DNA from: Phalacrocorax aristotelis
Lineage: Eukaryota > Chordata > Aves > Suliformes > Phalacrocoracidae
DNA: 64,000 nt
Direction: 5' to 3'
Assembly: GCF_949628215.1 (NCBI RefSeq)
Contig: NC_134281.1
Span: forward strand, 43,544,512-43,608,511
The notes beneath the pieces are model-generated. The model was not told the origin of the DNA, did not search any database, and worked only from the letters and a program-made list of their open reading frames with translations. Position numbers and translations under genes: made by a program. Positions 47,106-57,850 of this stretch are shown piece after piece. Within the stretch, counting starts at the first letter, position 1, and every line of letters begins with the position of its first letter.

Positions 47106-50100
47106 AGATTCACTTTACCCTGTTCCCTGAAATATTGTAAATAAGAAAACCGAGTCAATTTACTAGCTGTTAATGAAAATGCATTCTAAACCACAGGTTA
47201 AATTTGTAGTCTGCAGGTACCCATCATAGATGGGATAAAAAAAAAAATCTTTTAAAAAATGTTAGGCAATAGCTTTGCACACTTGATTTCTTAAGTGCAG
47301 AAGGAAATGTCATTCTTGCAGGCTCGTGCTTTTTCATCTGATTATTGCTAATGCAAATTACCAGTAGGGAATGCATAAATCTGCACTGCAGTTCTTGAAA
47401 TTGGTGCAAACAGTAATTTTTTTTGCAAAATCCACTTCAGTCCTGTAATGCTGAATGCTACTTTCTTACTGAAAGACTTGATAGACATTGGGTTGTCACA
47501 GATGGAAGATCAAGAAGTTATTTCTTAAAAACTGTGCAACCATTTTTCATTTTGCTAGGTTCTCACTGAGTGTGTAGAACACCAGAATTTAAAGTCTGTA
47601 CATGGTTTGGGAAGATGGAAGTTGTACTTGGGGGGAAAAGTTTCACTCCAGTCGGAGAGGATAAAGACAAAGCACTCAGTAAAAACACTTAATAATGGAT
47701 CATTTTGCTCCTTTCCTGTAGCAGGAGACAATTAGAAGAGAACATAATGTGGGGGAAGGGAAAAGAAAACACTATAGAATTATTGAGCTGAACAATAACC
47801 TCTCTTGCATTTCAGAGGGAGGATTGGAGAGAAGTTGACATTTTAATATTTTCTAAATTACTCTGCAACATGTTTTCTGATGAATCTAATCTGGCACCTC
47901 TTCCAAATTGATATTTCATCCAAGAATGTTTGGGCAAATATGTTATTAAGCTGGTAATTTACATTTAGTAAGTTTTATATTTCAGTACATTTTAAAAAAG
48001 ACAGCCTAATTTCCAGAGTTAAAGGAATAGGGCTCATTATTCCCCATGCATAGAGGTAAATTGTTTTAGGAGCAAAACTCTGTATTGATTTTCATCCTAC
48101 ATCTCAATACTGAATGTTGTTTACACTAAAAGATGCAAGAGGGAGGATGGGTGCTCAGGAGGGAGGAGATATATGAAAAGAGCTTTTTGACTGTGGGACT
48201 AACATTCCCACACTACTGATATCTGATAGTGACTCACAGTTGTCGTGGTCACCATCCGAAAGCCAATAACAAACGAAGTAAAATGGTTTGTCTCGACTGT
48301 TCTTAGTAATTCGCAGTAACTAATGAAACCACCAGCTCTTCAGATTTCATCTGGAGCTCTTACATTTCGGCATGTAAGCCTTGTTTTCTGGGCCACTTTA
48401 AGAAAACTCCTGACTGAACAGAAGTGAATTGCATAAATCCTTCTTGGCTCTACACTTCAGATGACTTTGATGAAGAGAAAAGCTCTCTCCTCAAAAGTAA
48501 TTTAACTATCAATGTTCATCCCCTCATTTATTACAACAAGTCATCAGGTGACCTTCAACATATCACCCATCTTGTCATCTCCTGGCCAGTAGTGTTTTGC
48601 ACTATTTCTGGTAGTAGCAGCATATTTTGTAATCTTGAGAGGCCTATTCAAACCTGTGAGCAAGCTGGAGGGCTGCTGGAAAGTGTAAGGAAATGGGTGA
48701 ATACTTCTGTTTGTCCTGGTAGTTTAGAAGTGCTGATGAATAATACTTCAAGTCATAATGAATGTTGGAGTCTGTTGCTTTTGACTGAAATTTAAAATAA
48801 GCTATGTCTGCTAGAAGATATACTGCCTTACTTTTTTATAAATCATGAGTTAAATATTCATTTATAAACATCCCTTTACATATGCTGAGAAAATTTACTT
48901 GTAAACAACAGATATAATTCATCACCATTACCATCTCACCAGCTTTATTTGAAATTAAGTTGTGAATCTGGGCTTAAACTCATTCAGATAATTTCTCTGC
49001 AGAAATTATCTTGGCCTCTGGTACTTGCAGTTAGTGAGCAACACTGCGTTCCAAGTGTTGATATTGATGCAAGAAGTAGAACCAGTCAATTTTCTTTTCT
49101 TTGTCGTCCAACACATTAAGTTACTTGGCACTTGACAAACTGCTGTGATTTGGTTCTGTGGGACAGCTGCTGAAATGGTCAGGTCAGAAGGGAAGTGGGT
49201 ATTGTGTTTTGGATATACATGGGATTTTTTATAGACATTGGCTCAGTGTTTTTTGTATATCAGTGGCTGGTAGCTGAATCTAAGACTGTAAAAATGATAG
49301 GCTATACAATATCTGATGTAGAGTTATCAGCATGCTGGCTCTGTAGAGCCTTTTATGGCACTTGCTCATCAAGGGGAATTTGAAACCCGTCAGCTGACAA
49401 GGGGGAAAATATATTTTAAAAACTGCTGAAAGACTGAAAATCAATCTGCTTTGCACCAACTTAACTTGCTGCTAGAAAAGCTGTCCTTGTTTAATTACAG
49501 AGCAAGCTAAATTTTTCAAAGGTCTGCCCATTCAGTGTTTACTTGACTTGTCTACATTTGATGGAAGAGAACTAGGAATTTATTAGGCATCAACAAACGG
49601 AGTGGGCTGAAGGATTTTCTCCAACAGTGGACTGTGCTTAGTACCCCACAACATCAGGTTTTGTGTATCCAAACACATTCACTATTACAAAGCAATCACT
49701 CATTTAATTCCTGATGAAACAAAGCAGAAAGCTCTTAAATGTATCCACAGCTTATTAATCTTTTCTTCTGTCTGTTCACTCTTTTGTCTTTGAGCCAGAC
49801 ACACTGCACGTCTTCTTTGTCTGGTGCATACCCTTTATTTATATTGTAGTCCTAACACTGTTAATCTGCTCAATAATTTATAAGACAGCTGACCTCAACA
49901 TTAGGTGAGCTATTGAACAAACATCAGGGAGTGTTAAATTCAGTTTAGCCACTGTAGTCTGAAAACCCCTCAGAGTCCATAGACTTCACTAAGCACACAA
50001 AATGCATGGAGGGAATAGGCGTACCTGGGCTTCTGCACATCCTTGTCTTCTGCCATTACCAAGCTGATAAATATTTAAATCACAGACTTAGGTGGGTGGA

Positions 50101-50750
50101 CCACTTTTTGTCCTATTTTCTCTTTCACTTCTGTGGCTAAAGGTATAATCTTTGCACACAAACCCTGTTTAAGTACTCTGTTACTAAGGAAACAAACTTG
50201 TCAAGCATGGACCATGTGGGAATAATGGTGATTTATTTAGAAAAGGAAAGGTTTGTCATTTTAAGCTCACTACTACAAAATTGCTTTTTGATTACCTTCA
50301 AGCTTATTGCATTGTCTTGTCACAATAAACTATGGGAACAAGTGGAAAGGTTAATAATTGTGGGCTTTGTTCTTGTCAGTTATTCTGCAAAAGATCATAC
50401 AGGAGACCTGCACCCTTAGCTCAAAAGGAACAAATTTCAGTAGGACTGGAGCAGGATCCTGGACTCCATTTTTGTTGTTGTTATTATCTATTTATTTCCT
50501 AGCTGCCTCCAAAGGCAGCATGGCTGAGATGTGCAGATTTGCAGACTGGCTACAAGGATGGACTCTGCTACGCTGCTGAGAGTAGGCAAGGTGGTTTACA
50601 CATATTTTTCAGAGTGGGGGAAGAAGAAGGATCTGAGCTGGATAGGAGAAAGATGAGGAGATTTGAAAGTGCTTTGTAAGGTCTAAACTATAATATATTT
50701 TCTGAGTCCCGTCACTGAAGGTTCCTTGTTTGTTAGGAAACAGCAGGGTA

Positions 50751-50835
50751 TATTTTATTTTATTTTATTTTATTTTATTTTATTTTATTTTATTTTATTT
50801 TATTTTATTTTATTTTATTTTATTTTATTTTATTT
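50751..50835 (+). repeat. (ATTTT)n microsatellite, 17 uninterrupted units
   Basis: 85 bp of perfect pentanucleotide repeat (unit TATTT = ATTTT on the + strand), followed by a short imperfect T/A tail. It lies about 31 kb downstream of the OMA1 stop codon. Purity suggests recent expansion and likely length polymorphism. Confidence 0.97.
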
Positions 50836-53800
50836 TTAAAATTTTGTTTTAGGAAGTCCATTTAGATCCTGATAATCAGATAGAAAAAAATTCTAAATAA
50901 CTTCAGTGTGCTTTGACCGAAGTCTAATGTGATTTTTGTCAGGATAAATTAATATTAAGTCAAGAACTTTCTCCCGGAGAAAGTGGATCACTTTCTTGCC
51001 CCGGGGTGTCTTCACCAGGAAGTACTGTTCCACTGTGAGCTGCCTAAAGATTGAAGAGTTAAATTACTTGAGGAAGAATAGAGTGAGAGGTTCAAGCTGT
51101 TGTTGAGTTTGGGGTACTTTAAGGAACGGTTGACATTAACAAATCACCCTAAAGGCTTCTGTATTTTCACAGTATGACGAAAATTTAGCACGATGGAAGG
51201 TTTTTGAAGTGGCAGTTTATTAGAGCATAGCTGGTTTTATTGTAAAGTTTTGAGGAGAAAACCAAAACTGTTAATATAGAATACTTTTGAAAACGAATAG
51301 GTTTTTGGTTTTTTTAGTGTGAAATGATGACTCTCTTGAAATCTTTGCTGAATTAACTTTAAGAATATTTGAAATCTAAATTAAATGTTTCACAGCACTG
51401 AAAGGGAATTTATTTGCATATATAATTCACATTTTGACTTTCTATTCTTATCTGGATTGGCAAAACTAAAAAATCTTGAAGTATTTCCCAACAGAGGAAT
51501 AATATTTCCTACATACTTCTTGGAGATCTTGTCACATTCTCTCAATAACAGCAGTCTTTCCTGCTTTCCAGAAAACCCCAAAGGCTGATTGGAAAGGGAA
51601 AAAAATTCTTGCAAATATCCACCTACAGCCTTTTTCCATGTGAGATTACTTGCCTCACGTTTTGCTACAAAATGAATAATACGGTACTAAAGAATGAAGC
51701 ATAATGTATTTGTGGCAAATTAAAACATGTCTCCAGGACAATTTAGCTAACAGGGACATGGGCCACACCTGTTCTACTCTTCACTGGAGTGAACTTTTGA
51801 GGAATTATTTATCAGTGTATGTTATTTTCTTTAGCTACAAATATGAATGAAGACTAAATTAATCACAACATAGCAGGATTTTTATGTTGTAATTAAGACA
51901 AATTTGGTATTGCTGCATTAGAGTCAGGTTGGGTAGTGCTTATACTTAATGAAAGAGTTCATGCCATTGTATTGTGGAATCTATATTGAGACATTACATT
52001 GAAGCTATGTAGTTGAATGCATTGAGCTTTGGTCAGTAGTTTTTATGCAATGGTGATGTCAGACATTAGCGTATCTTTATTTGTAATTTGGGAAGGCCTG
52101 GAAGTATTCTAGGATGTTCTCTAATATATCAGCTGCCCTGTTCTGCAGCCCTTCTTCACCTACTGTTCAGGACCCAGATTTCTAAGAAAGGGCTTAGAAA
52201 ACATGATAATTTGACTCAATCTTTTGAACTTTTGTGTCTCTGTTCTGACACCAGACTCCAGATTAAAGCCCCTGAGTGATGGGCTTTTTTGCTACTTGGG
52301 GACTACTGTTCCGAAAGCTAGAACCAGATGAATAATTGAATTTTCAGGTTTCCCCTGAAGAGAAGAAAGGAAAAATGAGTTAAAAACAATTGTCAAGTTA
52401 GCCAAATGACTTACATTTTTTAAACTGAAACATAGATATATTTGTTCTTGAAAATGCAGTTTTAAAATTGGAATTAAAAATGTCATTTTGATGAGGATGG
52501 TTAGTACAATTTAAGGATTTAATCCTGGACCTTGGTGGTTGTGATCTCCTTGTGCTATGAGAAGAACAGAGGCAAAAGGGATGGGGGGACTTTGTGGAGT
52601 GAGTCTCTGTCTCCTATTGCTTCACACTGCAGCTGAATACCAATAACTTTCTTATTTCCATATTTTGAAAGGTATGGTTGACAGCTGGTCTCAGTGGTAA
52701 GAGACTGTAATGCTACCAAAGCTCTTCCAAGTGCTGCAGCCCTTATCTCTGGTAGTACACTCCCATTGCTAGCATGAATCAGCTTCCTAGCTCTAGCACG
52801 TGCACTTTCCCAAAGGCCTCTTTTCTACACATAGAGGGAGAAAAGGCAGTCTCTTCTCTCAAGAAGTGGCTAAAATAGTTCTCCTGGGACTGGGGAGCCA
52901 TCTTCAGAAATGTTGCTGTTACAAGAAGATTTTTCTGCAGTGCTTCTGCTTTCCTTCTGGAGATAATATTCTTTCAATTTTTTCCTGTTTCCAAGGATGT
53001 ACGTCTGACTTTTCTTCACAGCTGTGGGAAAACAATGAAATCACTCTTTTTCAGACTTTGGGTCGGGCCTGCACATTTGAATGTGTGGCCATTCGATTCT
53101 AAGCAAAGAACTTTAAATGTAAACCTTAGAAAACACAATCTTCTGCTCACAAGAAAAGAACACTATCTTTCATTTGCTTGCCCAATACTCTGTCTAGAGG
53201 TGCCTACATCTTCCAGAGAGGTGTCTCTTCAGCCTTTGGCCATGCTCCCACAGCCTGGGAAGAACTCTTCAGCTGCAATATGAACTTCCATTTAAGAAGA
53301 ATTTCTAAGCAAAAGGCAGTGCAGGTTTGTTAGAGGGATACCAGTGAATGGTTAAATGATTAAGTAACTTGAGATTTTGTTTGTGATTTTGTTTATTCAA
53401 AGTACTTTTTAATATATTTTTATTTTGGCATATAGATGTTAAACGCACTGTGGCAATGAAATGCCGAATCTTGTAATTTTGCTTTAAAATGCAGTGTCAG
53501 AGGTGATGATAAGGAATAAAAAAATATTTCACTGTCACGTTTGGGGACCGTACTATAAAAGCAGTCTTGCTACTGTGGCCAGCTATCAGTCTGCCTGCCC
53601 TTCAGTCTGCTCAGTCAACACTTGTATAAATATCTTTTCCCAAGAGATGACCACAAGACACTGCCTTGTTCATTGCTGGAAGTAGTGCCAGTGAGCCATG
53701 ACAGCAAAGCGAGGATGGTGGCCGTCAGAGAAAGTCACCAAAGCAGAGACTCTTGAACCATTTATACGCTTTCACCAAAGAAATATTATTTTGCCCTTCT

Positions 53801-54924
53801 GTATGTCCTTTGTAACAAGAGTAGCATCTACCTGCATTAAAAGCCAGAGCACATTTCAATAAAAGAACACAATAAAAAGGAATAATATTACTCACTTTGA
53901 TGGAGGAAGAAACTCCTATTTCTAATCTTCATTTGTGACAGTGCAATTGATTTCTTCACTGTATGGTGTGGGGCTGGCATTGCTTCTGAATTCGCCTGTA
54001 TTGCCTACAGCTCCCACTGCTCTAATCTCTTCAGGTTACTTTGCAGCTTGATTAGGTCCTGCTGTGTGTGTGTTATACCTCCTCAGCAGAGCTGTCACCT
54101 GTACATTTGGTCACAGTTGAATTCCAGCTGTAAGAAACACCCAACAAAGTCATGTTGTGTAGGGAACAGAGTTGTTTGGGTTCCTGTTGCTATAGCTACG
54201 ATGTCTAAAAAAACCTTGGGAAACCCTGCCTGGAGTTTGCTTAAAAGTTACTTGATTGTAAGGATTAAAGTAGATCTGTGAACCCCTAGTGAACCCCTAG
54301 TGATCCCATAAGCTTTAGTCTGAGAGTCACTGTTGAAAGGTGCAAGTGTCCAAATCTGAGAATCCTGCAAGTTTCCCATATTTAATTTTAATTTTTACTT
54401 TTAATTCATTATGTGGTTAAGAGTACAAGGAAAAAGCAACATTTTCTACTGATAATTTCCTGCCTTATCTTCAAGAGCATCTCTTTAATATGGGACCAAG
54501 GACATGTGCTGTTTTCAGACTTGTCATTAAGGTCTTCATTTGCCTTTTTGAATTCCCTCTAGAGTCAGAGGCGGAAATAGACAGATGCCCTGCTGAAGTT
54601 AGACTAAAAATATTAGGTGAGGTAGATCCCACACAAGGTGCCCGTGGTAGCTGGCCAGTCAATGGTTTCATCGACAGGGGCCAAATCCTGCCCCATGCTG
54701 TTAGGTGCATGCCTTGCTCAGAGGGCCAGTGTGTGGCTTCAGCAGCCTACTTTTTAGTTTCCTCTCTGACAGTAATAATGTCATTTGCAGTCAACCAGTT
54801 TAGCTTAAATGGTCAAGGATTAATTTTTCTTCTGTAACTGAACATTTAAGTTTCTTGTTCATGCAGTGCAGCTCTGTGCTTGAACCTTGTGCCTGTTTAG
54901 AAGCTGATTCAACATTACAGTGCA
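50836..54924. other. Non-coding stretch
   Basis: No gene or clear repeat is recognised apart from a short direct duplication of GTGAACCCCTA near 54276-54302. Open frames such as 52800-53102 and 54490-54837 lack domains. Confidence 0.7.
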
Positions 54925-55035
54925 TATAAAATCACAGGAAGTATAGTTGGAAGCAACCATGAAAGGCCTTTTTCCTGCTCCAAGAAAAGACCAGCTGTAC
55001 CTAGAATTATACAGATGCTATCAGCCATGTAAGAA
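54925..55035 (-). mobile_element. Old CR1 LINE 3'-end fragment
   Basis: The + strand reads AAATCACAGGAAGTATAGTTGG, then a GAAAGGCC segment and CTGCTCCAAGAAAAGACCAG, CTGTACCTAGAATTATACAG. This follows the reverse complement of the CR1 3' end in order (AGAATCATAGAAT..TTGGAAGGGACC...CTGCTCCAAGCAGGACCAGC). It is diverged, so older than the copy at 55.68 kb. Confidence 0.55.
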
Positions 55036-55682
55036 GCTAGAATACTATCACTACTCAGGGTCTCAAATAATGCATCCATACAAAAGCGTTACAACTGAAT
55101 ACCTGTGAGAGCCTGGCTGGGGGCTCGGCTGGGCTCCATAGGACTATAGCTTACCTTCTTCTTTGAAAATGTGTTCTTTTCAGGTTTCTCTGATTTTCAG
55201 AGCCATAAATTACTTTTCAGGCTTTTCTAACATTAAAATTGTTACCTGAAGACCAGAAATGATTTACTGAAGAATAAAAAAGTCCATCTTCATGAAGTGA
55301 GCCTCTGTAAATATCTTAGATGTAATTTCATAAAGGTAGATGGCATCATTTCAATTTTTCTCTGCTCAAGTGGCAGTAGGCCCAGCAGAGTGAACAAAAG
55401 GGAGGAGATAGGATGTCTTACATAAATCCAATTAAATTTCTATATGTGAATTGATTGTATTTTATTTACCCAGACATAAACCGGATTCTAGATAATCAAA
55501 GCTTTGGCTTGCTGTGCTGCATTCGGTTATTCTCAACAAGTTGTTTTGTGGGAGGCACAATGTGCACAAGCTTATTTTGTAACCCATTTTGTTTTCCTCC
55601 TGAGCCAAACTAGAGTAAACAGAAAAAGTCTGATGTTGCTGAAAGGTATTCTGCTAGTTTAATTTGTCCTACAGCTCACCAT

Positions 55683-55818
55683 TGGAGTCACCATCCCTGG
55701 AGGTGTTCAAAAAACGTGTAGATGTGGCACTTCGGGACATGGTTTAGGAGGCATGGTGGTGTTGGGTGACGGTTGGACTTGACTTAGAGGTCTTTTCCAA
55801 CCTTAATGATTCTATGAT
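55683..55818 (+). mobile_element. CR1 LINE 3'-end fragment (well preserved)
   Basis: It contains CACCATCCCTGGAGGTGTTC, GGACATGGTTTA, GGCATGGTGGTGTTGGGTGA, CGGTTGGACTTGA, CTTAGAGGTCTTTTCCAACC and TTAATGATTCTATGATT, the classic 3' end of bird CR1. As usual for CR1 it is 5'-truncated, keeps no open reading frame, and ends in the octamer-like repeat rather than poly(A). This is the clearest lineage marker in the window. Confidence 0.93.
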
Positions 55819-56650
55819 TGTGACTGCCAGTCGAGGGACACCAGGGTACTTCAGAAGCACAAACAGGTTCCTATTAGGAAGCCTCTATTAGGTTTGAATG
55901 TTGAGTAGCTTAGATATCTAATATTTTTAAGGGGGTGTAGCAAAGGTTCTCAGGGGGACACATGAGAAACACCAAGATGAAGTCCTGGGCTTTACCGTTG
56001 CTTTTTCTCTCTTTCTAGTTTAATACCTTGCATAAAGAGACTTTGTTTTTAAGAACCATATTTGTGCCTTCTCCCTTAAGGTGCAAATTTAATTTTACTT
56101 TAAGTAAGAGAGTTACCTTGGAGCTGCAATCAGAACCTCTTTTGGTTCTAAAATAACGTGTGTGGTGGGAGGAGGGGAGGAGGGCAGGGGCTAGCAGGTT
56201 TGGCAAGGCTGGAAATGGAGCAGTTCTGATATTTAGTTCTAAATCATACGTGATGGTCTGAATGGACAGATCATAAAGATCTTAATTTCCAGACGGGTTC
56301 ATATGATGTCTTTTATGATGACTCAGCTGATTAACAGGATCACATAGATTGATACCAATCTGACTGCTATTTCATGAACGATTTTGCTGAGATTTTTAAC
56401 TCTAGTGCTGCTGAAGGTCAGTCCTGATTTTAATGCAACTTATAGTTTGCGAGAAGTCTTGAAATGGCTGTCATCTACTTCATAAGCCTCACATTTTTCT
56501 TATCTCCTCTGTCTCTCCCTGCCTACAATATTAGCCTATTCTAAGTGGTACCTTTTTTTTTTTTTTTTGAAAATACACAGAGCATTCTTATTTTGGAAAG
56601 CAACTCTTTTTATGTTATTTTAATGTCTTCCCTGTATTTCTCCTCTTTAG
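55819..56650. other. Non-coding stretch with a G-rich tract
   Basis: No gene is seen. It holds a canonical G-quadruplex motif at 56167-56190 and a T-run at about 56552-56568, and ends in the pyrimidine-rich tract before the orphan exon-like block. Confidence 0.7.
56167..56190 (+). other. G-quadruplex motif
   Basis: GGG-AGGA-GGGG-AGGA-GGG-CA-GGGG meets the four-run, short-loop pattern. Confidence 0.6.
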
Positions 56651-56707
56651 ACACTGAGAAGAAGTCCTTCACCATTTTATGACAAAGCAGTGAGCATTTC
56701 CTGTATG
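56651..56707 (+). other. Orphan exon-like block (possible 5' exon of a downstream gene)
   Basis: The acceptor tract (GTCTTCCCTGTATTTCTCCTCTTTAG in pieces, ending 56650) and the perfect donor ATG|GTAAGT at 56708 bound 57 nt. Phase 0 is open (19 codons, starting TLRRSPSPFYD). It has the same orientation as OMA1. If the next gene is DAB1, as in other vertebrates, this could be one of its noncoding 5' exons; that is inference. Not seen joined to anything in the window. Confidence 0.3.
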
Positions 56708-56769
56708 GTAAGTGGAGTCAGCACGTAAATAAACAGAGCAGTCTCATTAGTGTGTATTGTCAACTGTCG

Positions 56770-57085
56770 GTAGTGGCTGACAGTTGCAGCTTTGTATATT
56801 ATAACCTACTTTATTCAGCAAGGGTAAGTTAGGATGCAAGGGCTATTCCCTGTGCTGCTTAAAAAGTGCCAGGACATCTTTAGCTTCCAGCTGGAAGAAC
56901 CACCAGAGACTAGCAGGAGGAATCTTAGTTTAAACACCTCATTTGAAGGTCAAAACCTCTAACAGTGTAGCAGAAGTACATTGCAGTGTCAGCATTGGTT
57001 ATGAGCCCAAAGCCTAATGTAAGGCTCAAAACCATGACCTTCTACACCAGAGGCAAGAATGTTACCAACTGAGCCCATCTGACGT
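56770..57085 (-). repeat. tRNA-derived ancient SINE
   Basis: On the minus strand a tRNA-like head begins near 57080. It has an A-box-like GGGCTCAGTTGG (57063-57076), GCCTCTGGTGTAGAAGGTCA, and a B-box-like GGTTTTGAGCC (57023-57033). The body follows with CTACACTGTTAGAGGTTTTG, CAAATGAGGTGTTTAAAC and GATGTCCTGGCACTTTTTAA. I recall this order from an old vertebrate SINE (CACTGTCGGAGGTGCCGTCT...GATGAGACGTTAAAC...GATCCCATGGCACTATT). I cannot name the family securely. Both Pol III boxes are mutated. Confidence 0.6.
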
Positions 57086-57769
57086 TAATTAAACCCTCAT
57101 TAGAAAGAAGGGCTTTTTTCCTGGTTTGAAATGTGATTTCCTCTGCAAGGTTTTATCATGCATATTTTATTACAAATTTTAGCATGTGGACTATAGACCC
57201 TGGTCTGATCTTTTGGAATCACTGTACATGGCATATGTTTCATGCAGATGGGAAATAGAAAAGAGAGAAAAATATACATATTCATTTGTTCTAGTTTGTA
57301 AGATAGGTGGCTATGTTTTGACATTCAGGAGCAGCTTAAAGGGTGCAGTTTACTGTCTATTACCACATCCTGATATGGGGAAATATTCCACGTAGGACAA
57401 ATGATGCATGAACACACAAACTGCAAGTTACATGTGAGTCCTCAGGATTATCCAGGGTTTGAATATCACCTGGCAATATAATCTGGGAAAAGTCCCAAGC
57501 CCTTTCTGCTTGTTCTCACGAGCTCCTCTGGGAAGCGTATTTACTCACAAGCCTGTTCTACCTGCAGTATAACACACATTTTGCTTTAAACGAACCAAGT
57601 CTTACAGTAAGTACAGGAAAGCAGCAAGGCAGAGTTCAATGTTAACAGTGTCTTCATTTCTAACAATATCTAAATGATTTGTCAGTATTACTGAGGTTCT
57701 TTCCAATGTGGTGCTATAGGGATTGGCAGTGTCTGGCTGTTTGGATACTGTCTAGGAGCTTGGATGTCT

Positions 57770-57850
57770 GGGCTACTAATTGTTTTGCCATTTATTCTGT
57801 GTTTAATCCAATTTCCCCATCAGTAAGAAAGAGGGAAAAGTCTTGAAACT
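57770..57850 (-). repeat. MIR-like relic
   Basis: The + strand reads GGGCTACTAATTGTTTTGCC, ATTTATTCTGTGTTTAATCC and AATTTCCCCATCAGTAAGAA. This parallels the reverse-complement MIR series CTCTGCCACTNACTTGCTGTGTGACC...CAGTTTCCCCATCTGTAAAA. Confidence 0.45.

Larger units (their letters stand above)
45911..50750. other. Non-coding stretch
   Basis: No supported gene. Contains a 17-bp tandem duplication (46414-46447) and a MIR-like relic (about 47022-47105). The 123-codon frame at 48424-48795 is the longest here outside OMA1, but no domain, promoter or splice context supports it. Confidence 0.7.

Noticed and set aside
48424..48795. 123-codon open frame, longest outside OMA1
   Set aside because: No recognisable domain, no promoter or splice context, and no homologous impression. 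One frame of this size is expected by chance in this much scanned sequence.
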